From contig NZ_CP069159.1 of the NCBI RefSeq assembly GCF_016811995.1, forward strand, positions 3,224,001 to 3,288,000: a DNA stretch of 64,000 bases, given 5' to 3'. The DNA comes from Citrobacter sp. R56. GTDB lineage: Bacteria > Pseudomonadota > Gammaproteobacteria > Enterobacterales > Enterobacteriaceae. Below, piece after piece: positions 49,142-58,900 of this stretch. The position numbers and the translations under genes were made by a program. A model generated the notes under the pieces. That model worked only from the letters and a program-made list of their open reading frames with translations. It did not search any database and was not told the DNA's origin. The first letter of the stretch is position 1; every line of letters begins with the position of its first letter.

Positions 49142-49509
49142 TGGATGGGCAAACCCTGCATGAATGCGCGAAACGCATCGCGCTTGAACTGCCCTTTACC
49201 GAGCTTTGCTGGCCATTTGGTCCGGAATACGATGTCTTTAAAGTGGGCGGCAAGATTTTCATGATTGCCTTAGCGCATCAAAGCCGCCCACTCATTAATC
49301 TGAAGTCCGATCCACAAAAATCACTGCTTAATCAGCAAATTTATCCCAGCATTAAGCCTGGCTATCACATGAACAAAAAACACTGGATCTCCGTGTATCC
49401 GGGTGACGATATCAGCGAGTCACTGCTTCACGATCTGCTGAATGATTCCTGGAACCGGGTGGTCGATGGCCTGGCGAAAAAAGATCAGAAACGGCTGCGC
49501 CCCACCTGA
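49141..49509 (+). CDS. ybdF: MmcQ/YjbR-family protein YbdF
   Basis: A 122-residue protein of the MmcQ/YjbR family (DNA-binding-like CyaY fold) with unknown function. Typical segments are [22 protein letters not shown] and [13 protein letters not shown]. The ATG at 49141 is six bases from AGGA; an ATG at 49138 overlapping the ramR stop is nearly as good. It is probably co-transcribed with ramR here, although in K-12, which lacks ramR, the gene is next to nfsB. Confidence 0.92.
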   Translation: MDGQTLHECAKRIALELPFTELCWPFGPEYDVFKVGGKIFMIALAHQSRPLINLKSDPQKSLLNQQIYPSIKPGYHMNKKHWISVYPGDDISESLLHDLLNDSWNRVVDGLAKKDQKRLRPT

Positions 49510-49629
49510 TTTATCGTTGGCGCGGATAAGTGTTTTTGCATTTTTCTCTCTTATCTTTTCTGCGCCAACCCTGTACTCTGCTGGCAGATAACACACCCGC
49601 AGAGGGTGCCAAAACACTCAGGAGTATTT

Positions 49630-50283
49630 ATGGATATCGTTTCTGTCGCCTTAAAACGCTACTCCACTAAGGCGTTCGACCCCAGCAAAAAACTGACCGC
49701 AGAGGAAGCTGAAAAGCTGAAAACGCTGCTGCAATTCAGCCCGTCCAGCACCAACTCTCAGCCGTGGCATTTCATCGTTGCCAGCACTGATGAAGGTAAA
49801 GCGCGCGTTGCGAAATCTGCCGCCGGGAGTTTTGTGTTTAACGAACGCAAAATGCTCGACGCGTCCCACGTGGTGGTCTTCTGTGCCAAAACGGCTATGG
49901 ATGACGCCTGGCTTACGCGCGTCGTGGATCAGGAAGAGATCGATGGCCGCTTCGCCACGCCAGAAGCCAAAGCCGCTAACCACAAAGGCCGTACGTTCTT
50001 CGCCGATATGCACCGTAAAGAACTCAAAGACGACAACCACTGGATGGCAAAACAGGTTTACCTCAACGTGGGTAACTTCCTGTTGGGCGTGGCGGCAATG
50101 GGTCTCGACGCGGTTCCCATCGAAGGTTTTGCTGCCGACATTCTCGACGCCGAGTTTGGTTTGACGGAAAAAGGCTACACCAGCCTGGTCGTCGTTCCTG
50201 TCGGACATCACAGTATCGAAGATTTTAACGCTGCCCTACCGAAATCGCGTCTGCCTCAGGAAACCACCCTGACGGAAGTCTAA
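49630..50283 (+). CDS. nfsB: Oxygen-insensitive NAD(P)H nitroreductase NfsB
   Basis: NfsB (217 residues) is a dimeric FMN enzyme reducing nitroaromatics, nitrofurans and quinones with NADH or NADPH. It is the minor target of nitrofurantoin-resistance mutations. The N-terminus [21 protein letters not shown] and the FMN-contact segment [14 protein letters not shown] are typical. The frame opens at 49606; the ATG at 49630 has CAGGAG seven bases upstream. It is known to be MarA/RamA-responsive in E. coli, but I found no clear marbox in the 120-nt leader. Confidence 0.96.
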   Translation: MDIVSVALKRYSTKAFDPSKKLTAEEAEKLKTLLQFSPSSTNSQPWHFIVASTDEGKARVAKSAAGSFVFNERKMLDASHVVVFCAKTAMDDAWLTRVVDQEEIDGRFATPEAKAANHKGRTFFADMHRKELKDDNHWMAKQVYLNVGNFLLGVAAMGLDAVPIEGFAADILDAEFGLTEKGYTSLVVVPVGHHSIEDFNAALPKSRLPQETTLTEV

Positions 50284-50297
50284 AACGCACTCTCCGT

Positions 50298-50327
50298 GCC
50301 GGATCAAGGCGTTGCCTGAGATCCGGC
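50298..50327. repeat. REP-like palindrome after nfsB
   Basis: A single REP-type unit, GCCGGAT.../...ATCCGGC, with an inner AGGC/GCCT stem. It lies 15 nt past the nfsB stop, where it can serve as a 3'-end hairpin. Confidence 0.7.
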
Positions 50328-50419
50328 CGATCAATGATCTGCGCATTGTCTCCCCTGCCCGCATTTGCATATTTTCTCTACAACCGTCATCATAGGTCTC
50401 TGTTTATTAAGGAGACATT

Positions 50420-51664
50420 ATGCAGGAATTGATATCTCAGGTAGAGGAGTTAGGCATTGAAATGAATCACACCACCTCGCTGGTGATGATTTTTGGCATT
50501 ATTTTTCTGACTGCCATTATTGTGCATATTATTTTGCACTGGGGAGTGCTGCGTACCTTTGAGAGACGTGCGAAGGCCAGTTCCCACCTGTGGCTGCAAA
50601 TTATTACTCAGAACAAGCTGTTCCACCGACTGGCGTTTACCTTGCAAGGTATTATCGTCAACATCCAGGCCGTGCTGTGGTTACACAAAGGCAGCGAAGC
50701 GGCAGGCATTCTGACCACCTGTGCGCAGCTGTGGATCATGATGTATTCCCTGCTGTCGATGTTCTCCCTGTTGGATGTGATCCTAAACCTGGCGCAAAAA
50801 TTCCCCACTGCGTCTCAGCTTCCGCTGAAGGGGATCTTCCAGGGCATTAAGCTTATCGGCGCGATTCTGGTCGGTATTCTGATGATTTCGCTGTTAATTG
50901 GTCAATCGCCCGCGATTCTCATCAGCGGTCTTGGTGCAATGGCCGCCGTGTTGATGTTGGTGTTCAAAGACCCCATTCTCGGGCTGGTCGCCGGGATCCA
51001 GCTCTCTGCCAACGATATGCTCAAACTGGGCGACTGGCTGGAGATGCCGAAATATGGCGCTGACGGCGCGGTGATCGATATTGGCTTAACCACCGTGAAA
51101 GTGAGTAACTGGGATAATACCATCACCACCATCCCGACCTGGTCGCTGGTGTCCGACTCGTTTAAAAACTGGAGTGGCATGTCCGCATCCGGTGGCCGTC
51201 GAATCAAACGCAGTATCAATATTGACGCGACCAGCATTCATTTTCTCAGTGAAGAGGAGCTGCAAAAGCTGAATAAAGCGCACCTGTTAGCGCCTTATTT
51301 AACCTCGCGCCATCAGGAAATTCATGAATGGAACCAACAACTATCGGCTCCAGAGTCTGTACTCAATCACCGCCAGATGACCAACATTGGCACCTTTCGC
51401 GCCTATCTGAATGAATATATCCGTCATCATCCGCGGATTCGCAAAGATATGACCATGATGGTGCGCCAACTGGCGCCGGACGATCACGGTTTACCGATCG
51501 AAATTTATGCGTTCACCAATACCGTCGTCTGGCTGGAATACGAGAGCATTCAGGCCGATATTTTCGATCACATTTTTGCCGTTATCGAAGAGTTCGGCTT
51601 GCGCATCCACCAGTCGCCAACCGGCAATGATATTCGGTCGTTATCGGGCGCGATTCAGCGCTAA
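50420..51664 (+). CDS. ybdG: Miniconductance mechanosensitive channel YbdG (MscM)
   Basis: YbdG (414 residues) is an MscS-superfamily inner-membrane channel with miniconductance activity. There are about five membrane segments in the first 200 residues. The pore helix [31 protein letters not shown] is followed by the beta domain ([30 protein letters not shown], about 200-235) and a cytoplasmic C-terminus. GGAGAC precedes the ATG. It converges on pheP. Confidence 0.95.
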   Translation: MQELISQVEELGIEMNHTTSLVMIFGIIFLTAIIVHIILHWGVLRTFERRAKASSHLWLQIITQNKLFHRLAFTLQGIIVNIQAVLWLHKGSEAAGILTTCAQLWIMMYSLLSMFSLLDVILNLAQKFPTASQLPLKGIFQGIKLIGAILVGILMISLLIGQSPAILISGLGAMAAVLMLVFKDPILGLVAGIQLSANDMLKLGDWLEMPKYGADGAVIDIGLTTVKVSNWDNTITTIPTWSLVSDSFKNWSGMSASGGRRIKRSINIDATSIHFLSEEELQKLNKAHLLAPYLTSRHQEIHEWNQQLSAPESVLNHRQMTNIGTFRAYLNEYIRHHPRIRKDMTMMVRQLAPDDHGLPIEIYAFTNTVVWLEYESIQADIFDHIFAVIEEFGLRIHQSPTGNDIRSLSGAIQR

Positions 51665-51683
51665 TTAGACGTACAGGGAAGAT

Positions 51684-51712
51684 GCCGATCTCATCAACAG
51701 GATGAGATCGGC
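51684..51712. terminator. Bidirectional terminator between ybdG and pheP
   Basis: Perfect eleven-pair stem GCCGATCTCAT / ATGAGATCGGC lying between the two convergent stop codons. Confidence 0.78.
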
Positions 51713-51718
51713 GATTCG

Positions 51719-53113
51719 TTAGCGGGCTTTACGGCGCAGCAGTTTGAAGGTCACAAACAGGAACAGAACCCACACGGGCAGTAACATCGCCGACAGACGC
51801 ATATCGTCGATCGTACACATCAGAACCAGAATCATCGCCAGAAACGCGATGCACAGGTAGTTCCCGGCAGGATAGAGAAGCGCCTTGAACTGCGTGTCAC
51901 GTCCCTTACGACGCATTGCCGCACGAAAACGCAGGTGCGCAAGGCAAATCATTACCCAGTTCAGCAGCAGAGTCGCCACCACCAACGCCATCAACAGGCC
52001 AAACGCCTTTTGCGGCAGCAGGTAGTTGATCAAGACCACCAGCGAAGTGACCGCCCCGGAAAGCAGCAACGAGTTCACCGGCACGCCACGGTGGCTGACA
52101 CGGGTTAAGAATTTCGGTGCATTGCCCTGAACGGACAGCCCAAACAGCATCCGGCTATTGGAGTAGACACCACTGTTATAGACCGACAGCGAGGCCACCA
52201 GAATGACAAAATTCAACGCAGAGGCCACCACGTTGCTGTCCAGATTGTGGAAAATCATCACAAACGGGCTGCTGTTAGATTTCACCTCGACCCACGGATA
52301 AAGCGCTAACAGCACCACCAGAGAACCGATATAAAACAGCAAAATACGGTAAACCACCTGGTTCACCGCTTTCGGGATGCTTTTTTGCGGATCGCACGCT
52401 TCCGCCGCGGTAATACCAATCAATTCCAGCCCGCCGAAGGAGAACATGATCACCGCCAGCGAGAGAATTAAACCGTTCCAGCCGGTGGCAAAAAAGCCGT
52501 TATAACGCCAAAGGTTCTCAATGCTTGCGTGCTCGCCGCCGCTGCCGGAAAAGAGCATCCACAGCCCGAAACCGATCATGCCGATGATCGCCAGCACTTT
52601 AATTAACGCAAACCAAAACTCCGTCTCGCCATACAGACGCACGTTCACCAGGTTTACCGCATTAATAATAACGAAAAAGACGGCGGCCCAGATCCAGGTC
52701 GGGACATCGGGCAACCAGTATTGCATGTAAATACCGGCCGCTGTCAGCTCCGCCATACCCACCAGCACAAACATCACCCAGTAGTTCCAGCCGGAAAGGA
52801 AGCCTGCGAACGGTCCCCAATACTTGTACGCAAAATGGGCAAAAGAGCCAGAAACCGGTTCTTCAACGACCATTTCGCCCAACTGACGCATGATTAAAAA
52901 GGCAATGATCCCGGCGACACCGTAACCCAGCAAAACGGCCGGGCCGGCCATCTGAATGGCAGGGCCAATTCCCAGAAAAAGACCCGTACCAATAGCGCCC
53001 CCGAGGGCAATCAATTGAATATGACGGTTTTGTAACCCTCGATGAAGCGTCGGTTCACTGTTCGACGCGGCATCTGACACACTGGTGTCAGATGCAGTTG
53101 ACGCGTTTTTCAC
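51719..53113 (-). CDS. pheP: Phenylalanine-specific permease PheP
   Basis: PheP (464 residues) is a proton-coupled phenylalanine importer of the amino acid-polyamine-organocation family, with twelve membrane segments. The signature region IQLIALGGAIGTGLFLG at segment 1 is present and intact. It has a longer N-terminal tail, rich in Ser, Thr and Ala, than the E. coli protein. In the segment ITAAEACDPQKS, a Cys stands where I recall Arg in E. coli. The single gene is followed upstream (53114-53393) by a gap with no recognised feature other than presumed promoters. Confidence 0.95.
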   Translation of the reverse strand: MKNASTASDTSVSDAASNSEPTLHRGLQNRHIQLIALGGAIGTGLFLGIGPAIQMAGPAVLLGYGVAGIIAFLIMRQLGEMVVEEPVSGSFAHFAYKYWGPFAGFLSGWNYWVMFVLVGMAELTAAGIYMQYWLPDVPTWIWAAVFFVIINAVNLVNVRLYGETEFWFALIKVLAIIGMIGFGLWMLFSGSGGEHASIENLWRYNGFFATGWNGLILSLAVIMFSFGGLELIGITAAEACDPQKSIPKAVNQVVYRILLFYIGSLVVLLALYPWVEVKSNSSPFVMIFHNLDSNVVASALNFVILVASLSVYNSGVYSNSRMLFGLSVQGNAPKFLTRVSHRGVPVNSLLLSGAVTSLVVLINYLLPQKAFGLLMALVVATLLLNWVMICLAHLRFRAAMRRKGRDTQFKALLYPAGNYLCIAFLAMILVLMCTIDDMRLSAMLLPVWVLFLFVTFKLLRRKAR

Positions 53114-53393
53114 GCCCTACCCCTGTGTCGTTTTTATTGAGGCGCTCCTTTTAACATTTCGACTTCGTTGTCGCAAGGCACAATCCGAGGGAACGGAGAA
53201 CGCGAAAACCGGCGTTTAAAGCGCCACAGAAGCCCTAATATTGCGGGAAACAGATAATTTTCATGAATTCCAGTGGACGAAAAGGCGTCGCAGACCACAG
53301 AATGCGTTTTAATATTTTTTCTGTATTTTCAAACGGGTGTCTCAGAACTATTCTCTGTCACTCATTTTTAAGCCATGCCAGGCAACAGTTTTC

Positions 53394-54569
53394 ATGAATA
53401 AGATCATTAAACGGCTAGAGATCGTCAAAAGCGCCATCGAACTTGAAGATGAAGAGATAATCTTGCAGCAGCTCATCTACCTGAAAGACGACGCTCTGGA
53501 TGCCGCCATTGGGTCGATTGCCCACGCCCTTGAAGAGAGACGCTTCAGCGACGCCCTGGCTGAGATTACCGCCTGGCTGGACGCTCAGCGCGCGGTGTCA
53601 ACATGGCAGGATCCGGCTATCGCGGCCGCCAAACTGGAACTGAAAGCACTCGAGTCCCAGTTACACGCGCTGATCGACAAGCGTAATACCCGTCTTCAGA
53701 TCCTCGATGACTTTAATGATTTGTACCACCTCCGTCTTGGCCCATTAATGAGCCGCATTTTGGAATTACGCAAGCAACTGGCCGCCAACGCGCAACGCAA
53801 ACAAGAAGCCGAGCTCAGGCGCAGAGAAAAGGACTACCAATCCTGCCAGCAGTACATTTCACAGGCGATCGATCAACTGGCGACCCTCAAACGGCACTGG
53901 GTGAGTCTCAGCTCAACGTCCCGGGAAGCGGCGGAGGTTCGAAAACGTATTCAGCAACAGACCGAACTTATCACTGCCCTGCTGGCTGAGATTCGCGAGC
54001 TGGAAAATGATTTTACCCGTCAGGAGGAGAGCGCCACTCGCGAGGCGCGCGAAAATGCAGATAACGAATATGCACAATACCGGGAACAGCAGCAGGATGC
54101 GCTGCATCGCCATGACCGGGACCAACACCTCTCTGCGGATGAGCGCAACGAGCTTAAGCGCCTGTGGCGTCAGGCAAGCCGACTCTGTCACCCTGATGTC
54201 GTCGCCGACGCGTTGAAGGAAAAAGCGCATCAGATGATGGTTCAGCTTAACCAGGCCCGCCAGAATGCGGATCTGGCGACCATTCGCGCGCTACTCACCC
54301 AGCTTCATCGTGGTCTGGAACCCATGATGGCAAGCGACAGGCTGAACAATTCCGAACACCTGCATGCCAGAATAGCGCAGCTCAGAACACAGATTAACGC
54401 CCTGCAAAAAGAGATTACTGAACTGGAGTCTGAAAACGCCTGGCGTCTTGCGACATCCGTCCAGGATAAAGAAGTCTGGTTATCCGAGCAGGAACGCTCC
54501 CTGACGGGCATCCGCGACACGCTGGAAGAACAAATGAAACAGGTTGAGCAGGAGATCCAGGCAGGCTAA
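53394..54569 (+). CDS. Coiled-coil protein with J-domain-like HPD segment
   Basis: A 391-residue protein I do not recognise by name. Most of it is charged heptad-type coiled coil, especially about 75-230 and 330-390. Embedded at about 250-305 is a J-domain-like stretch: LKRLWRQASRLCHPDVV with the HPD tripeptide at 266-268, then a helix (KAHQMMVQLNQARQN) like J-domain helix III. HPD is the motif that stimulates Hsp70 ATPase, so a DnaJ-like co-chaperone role is possible. There is no signal peptide or membrane segment. The start is uncertain: ATG at 53394, or an in-frame GTG at 53337; neither has a good ribosome site. It has no counterpart next to pheP in K-12. Confidence 0.8.
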   Translation: MNKIIKRLEIVKSAIELEDEEIILQQLIYLKDDALDAAIGSIAHALEERRFSDALAEITAWLDAQRAVSTWQDPAIAAAKLELKALESQLHALIDKRNTRLQILDDFNDLYHLRLGPLMSRILELRKQLAANAQRKQEAELRRREKDYQSCQQYISQAIDQLATLKRHWVSLSSTSREAAEVRKRIQQQTELITALLAEIRELENDFTRQEESATREARENADNEYAQYREQQQDALHRHDRDQHLSADERNELKRLWRQASRLCHPDVVADALKEKAHQMMVQLNQARQNADLATIRALLTQLHRGLEPMMASDRLNNSEHLHARIAQLRTQINALQKEITELESENAWRLATSVQDKEVWLSEQERSLTGIRDTLEEQMKQVEQEIQAG

Positions 54570-54815
54570 ACCGCGAAAGCGCTCTACCTGTCAAAACGTT
54601 TCTTAGCAAGTTACATTTTGTTATTTAGCACCAATTGCAAAATTTAAAGTAAAACACCAAATTATTGAGATTTTTTAGAAAAAATCACCACATAAATTGT
54701 AAATCTCAAAATTTAAACCCAAGAACATCTTTTCACCCTCCATTTTTCTCTTTTCTCCGCCCTTTCCCCCTCAGAATGCCAGGAATTTTCTTAGCCATCT
54801 CCCTCCTCTCGAAAA

Positions 54816-54831
54816 TGTGACAAAAATCACA
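54816..54831 (+). promoter_or_regulatory. Perfect CRP half-site pair in the 617-nt gap
   Basis: TGTGACAAAAATCACA matches the CRP consensus TGTGA-N6-TCACA at all ten defined positions. A plausible -10 (TAATAA, 54850-54855) lies downstream at class-II-like distance, giving a transcript start near 54863, well upstream of the LuxR-type gene at 55187. The rest of the gap (54570-55186) is AT-rich, with a GCCAGC/GCTGGC hairpin near 54911 and no open frame that looks coding. Confidence 0.65.
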
Positions 54832-55186
54832 CTGAAATATAAGGACTCTTAATAAATCTCATCCTGACAACTTAGGATTTCGCTGGGTTTTGCCCCGTAG
54901 CTGCCAGCTGTCGCTGGCGATCCATAAGTGAAATCTATCAATCATACCCAGTGTACTGAAATAAACGATTTATCATACATTTTGGCTAAGAGTAACATTC
55001 ACCGTAAGAATAGTTACAAATTCAAATAAAGACAGCGAATATCGAATAAATCAGGATGCCTGAACTGCGTTCAGTACGCGCACGAATATACGCCTGTATC
55101 TAACCGTATTTATAAAGTGAGACAGACCCTTTTTTAATGGTTGAAAAAAGGGGCGGTATGCTGTACCCAAATTCAAGGAGATCGTT

Positions 55187-55765
55187 ATGTCAAAAGCTAT
55201 TTTTTTAGGTGAATCATTTTACACCTGGCTAGGCATGCGAGATATCTTGCGCGGTACGACGTTATTTGTCGATATGGAATTTCATTCTTCCCAGACACTT
55301 TCGACGGGAAAAGAAATATCACAGAACGCTGATTACCTCATCATTAACCCGAGTGAAAGTGAGGCTTTGAAATACGCCGGAATTATCCGCGCGATGTCAT
55401 TGCGTCCTTCTGCGACGATCATCGTTTTAGCCGATGAAAACACGTTCTCACTCTTCCAGACCGTTTGCGGGATGCGTCTGGAATTTCTGGATGATCGTGG
55501 TTCTCTCGATGCAATCCTGCAAAAAATGACCAGTATTATCAATGGTAAAAAGCCATGTGCGCCTAAACCATTAGCGAACCCAATGACGGTCAATGAGTTT
55601 AACGTGATGATGCTGTTTGCCCGCGGCTGGTCGCTGTCCCAAATCGCCGGGGCATCGCACAAAAGCGAGAAAACCATCAGCGCCTATAAAAGCAATATTG
55701 CCAAAAAACTGGGACACAATAATACCCGACTGAAATATATGATTTCTCAGTATAGCCAACTGTAG
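55187..55765 (+). CDS. LuxR-type transcriptional regulator
   Basis: A 192-residue regulator with a LuxR/GerE helix-turn-helix at about 128-185 (MTVNEFNVMMLFARGWSLSQ, then SEKTISAYKSNIAKKLG). The N-terminal 120 residues have a receiver-like alternation of strands and helices, but I see no clear phospho-acceptor pattern. It resembles the FimZ/BglJ/RcsA-type enterobacterial regulators more than quorum sensors. CAAGGAGA precedes the ATG. It lies 193 nt upstream of the giant autotransporter in the same direction, so it may control it. It has a long leader with a CRP-type site. Confidence 0.85.
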   Translation: MSKAIFLGESFYTWLGMRDILRGTTLFVDMEFHSSQTLSTGKEISQNADYLIINPSESEALKYAGIIRAMSLRPSATIIVLADENTFSLFQTVCGMRLEFLDDRGSLDAILQKMTSIINGKKPCAPKPLANPMTVNEFNVMMLFARGWSLSQIAGASHKSEKTISAYKSNIAKKLGHNNTRLKYMISQYSQL

Positions 55766-55958
55766 CTCACTGGCTTAAGGAATTAACCACCAGATATTTT
55801 AATATCGCGTCTTATCTTCACCATTTTAATTCTGCTTCGTTCGGAAGGGCTTTCTATTTTTCAAAAATCGACACTCAGGCAGCACTCCGCGAGCCAAACA
55901 CAGCCAACAACTCAACGTATTAACACATGCAAAACAGAAATGCAGATGAGGGTTATAT

Positions 55959-58900
55959 ATGAATAAGGTTTACAGCATTATTTGGAACGCGGCGCTCGGT
56001 CTCTGGGTCGTCGTTTCCGAATTATCCCGCGGGAAGAAAAAAAGCAGCACGCGTAAATCTGTGAGCATCATCGCGGCGACCGCATTAACTGGCGTATCCA
56101 TGGTCGCCACCGCAAATCCAATTAATACCTACGGTAACCGTAACATTTCTAACGATTTCAAAAATCAGGAGATTTCAGCAGGCGTACACAACGGGGTCTA
56201 TGACTACGGTTTCTTATATGAAGACGAGAACGCGTCCAAACAGCTGAACATCACAGGTAAACTCCCGACCATTGAGTTCGGTCAGAGCGGCGTCGTTGAT
56301 TCCACCACCATCAAGGAACTGCTGGAAGCGGGTAAAATCACCCTGACGGCCACCAGCGCTGATGGTCAGACCACCTCGAAGATCACCACCGTCGACCAAC
56401 TGTCTGGCTACCTGTTCCATTATCAATCCTCCACGCCTTCGCAAAACGTTGATTTCGGTATTTCCGATCCTGCCGACCCGGAAAACACAGCGTCGATCAA
56501 AGTGTTCGACACCAAAGATCTAGAAAATTTTCTTAGCGTGATGGATCTGGGCTCCGTCGTTTTAAATACCTACGACGCCAATCAGACAAAAATTTATAAG
56601 CAGTTTGGCTTTGCCCTTGCCGATAAGGGCGCGACGGCCAACCTGAACATTGGCGATGATACGCAGAATGCCAGCGCGAAGGCCAATACCATTGAGTTAA
56701 TGGCCAAAGACTCTTCGCTGCTGGAAGCACAAAACGCGGGTAGCCAGGTCAACTGGCAATCGGATAACTACGTCAAGTTTGGTGCAGCGCCGGTCGTTCC
56801 GGGTAAAGAATTTCAGAGCGGCACGACAACCGATACCTTCGGCCACGACGTCACCATAATGACCTACGGCTATGACAAAGACGGAAAAGTGGTCGAGACC
56901 GGCAACAAGACCTTTTCGATCAGCGATGTCACAGGTTTAGCCCAATTCAACGACTGGTTGCTGGGCAACAGCAGCGATGCCGCCACCTCTCCTGATGGCA
57001 AAAAAGTCAGCCAAATTCAGCTGTGGCTGGATGCGGGCGTCGTCACGAAAGTCTCTGACGCACAGGCCAAGTATGCCTCGCTTATCGACGACCTGCTGAA
57101 GTCCGACAAGGCCGCCGACAGCGTCAACTGGGATTATGACGTCTGGACCGACGGGCTTGCGCATAACAACAATGCGACTGCCGGTAGCGGCGAGTTACAT
57201 GCTGTCTACGCCAACGGTCAGGGGACCACCGGTACGATACAAGATGGTTCGATCCTGGCGGTTGACGGCAGTATCAACGGCGTCATGAAAGCGTCAGGCG
57301 GCGGCGTCATCAACAACCAGGGCCAGCTTAACGCGTTACGCACCTCTGCCGGACTGAGTCTGGCTGTCGGTATGCTGGCCGATAATTCGACCGCCACCAA
57401 CAACGGTATCATCAACTCCGGGCTGTTTATCGACAAGAACGGCAACCAGAACGTCAACAGCTATGGCGCGTACGGGATGCAGGGACAGGGAGCCAGTACC
57501 GTCACCAACAACGGCACCATCAATCAGGCCATTACCACGGATGACTACGGCACGGCTTCTGCCGCCGATCCCTGGAACAACACCAGACCTAACACTTCGC
57601 TGACACTGGCTATCGGGATGCAACTGTCCGGCGAAACGACCGGGGTTAACAAAGGGCAAATCAACGTCGTGGACGGGCGCAAAGATGGCCAGTCCTTTGG
57701 CAAAGGCACCGCCTATGGTGTTGAAGTGGATGGCAAATCCACCTTCGTCAACGAAAAAGGCGCCTCCATTTCTCTGGGACGCAATGCCAACGATACGACT
57801 CAGGATGTGTTAATGCCTGGCGGCTCCAGCCAGAGCGCCGGGATCCTGACCAAAAGCGCGGGCGATGTCACCAACAACGGTACTATCACCCTCGGCACCG
57901 GTGTGCGTAATGCCTCTGGTATTCTGGTAGGCAACGCCACCGGTAATGTGATTAACACCGGCACCATCACGGTGAACGGTGACAAATCAGCCGGCAACAG
58001 CCAAAACCACGGGATCTCCGTTCGTGACAGCGGCGCTGAGAACAACCAGGTCATCCGCAATGATGGCCAAATTAACGTCAACGGCACTGATAACGTCGGT
58101 ATTCATATCAGCGCCACAAACAAAGCGGCTCAAGCCACCACCAGCGCCACTGGCACGATTACCGTCGCAGGCACCGGCGGAACCACCGACCGCAACTATG
58201 CCGTTTGGGTTGAAGGGAACGATGCGAATCGCGCTACCGCCAATGTGAATTCACACATTACCCTGCAGCAGGTCGGTAATATCGGCGTGCATGTGCGTGA
58301 CAACGCCGTGGCTAACGTCGACAGCATCAGTAGCCCTACCTTCAATAATACTGACCAGATTGGCTACTATCTGTTTGGTAAGGGTGCGACGGCCAATATC
58401 GGCAAAGCGGTGATGGATGACAACGGCCAGGCGCGGACGACCATTTTCCGTATCGCCAATGGCGCGGAGTTTAATGGGAACACCAAAAACCCGATCAGCG
58501 GCACCAGTTCCCATCTTGAACTGACCTTAAAGGGTGAGAATTCAACGGGCGTTCTGGCGACCGGCCTGGGCAGTACGGTTGATACCGGCGAGGCCAGGTT
58601 CACCGTCGAAGGCACTGGTGCCGCCGCCCTGGTCATCGAAGGCGGAGCCACCGGGACCATCAGCGATAAAACGACCATCAATTTGACCGGTACCAACACC
58701 ACCGCCGGGATTGTCGACGGCCAGGCGCATAAGTTGAACGGCAAAGATAACGACGGTGCGGCTAGGGACACAACGCTCACATCCAACGCTAGTATCACCT
58801 CTGCCGCCGGCGGTAATAACGTCATTGCCTACGTGACGAAAAATCTGGGCAACCTGATCCTCGACGGCAAAGCCCTTATCAATCTCGCCAGCAAAAACAG

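Noticed and set aside
49510-49629. A possible marbox for RamA/MarA upstream of nfsB.
   Set aside because: Candidate matches on both strands fail in the conserved GCAC block, so no site is called.
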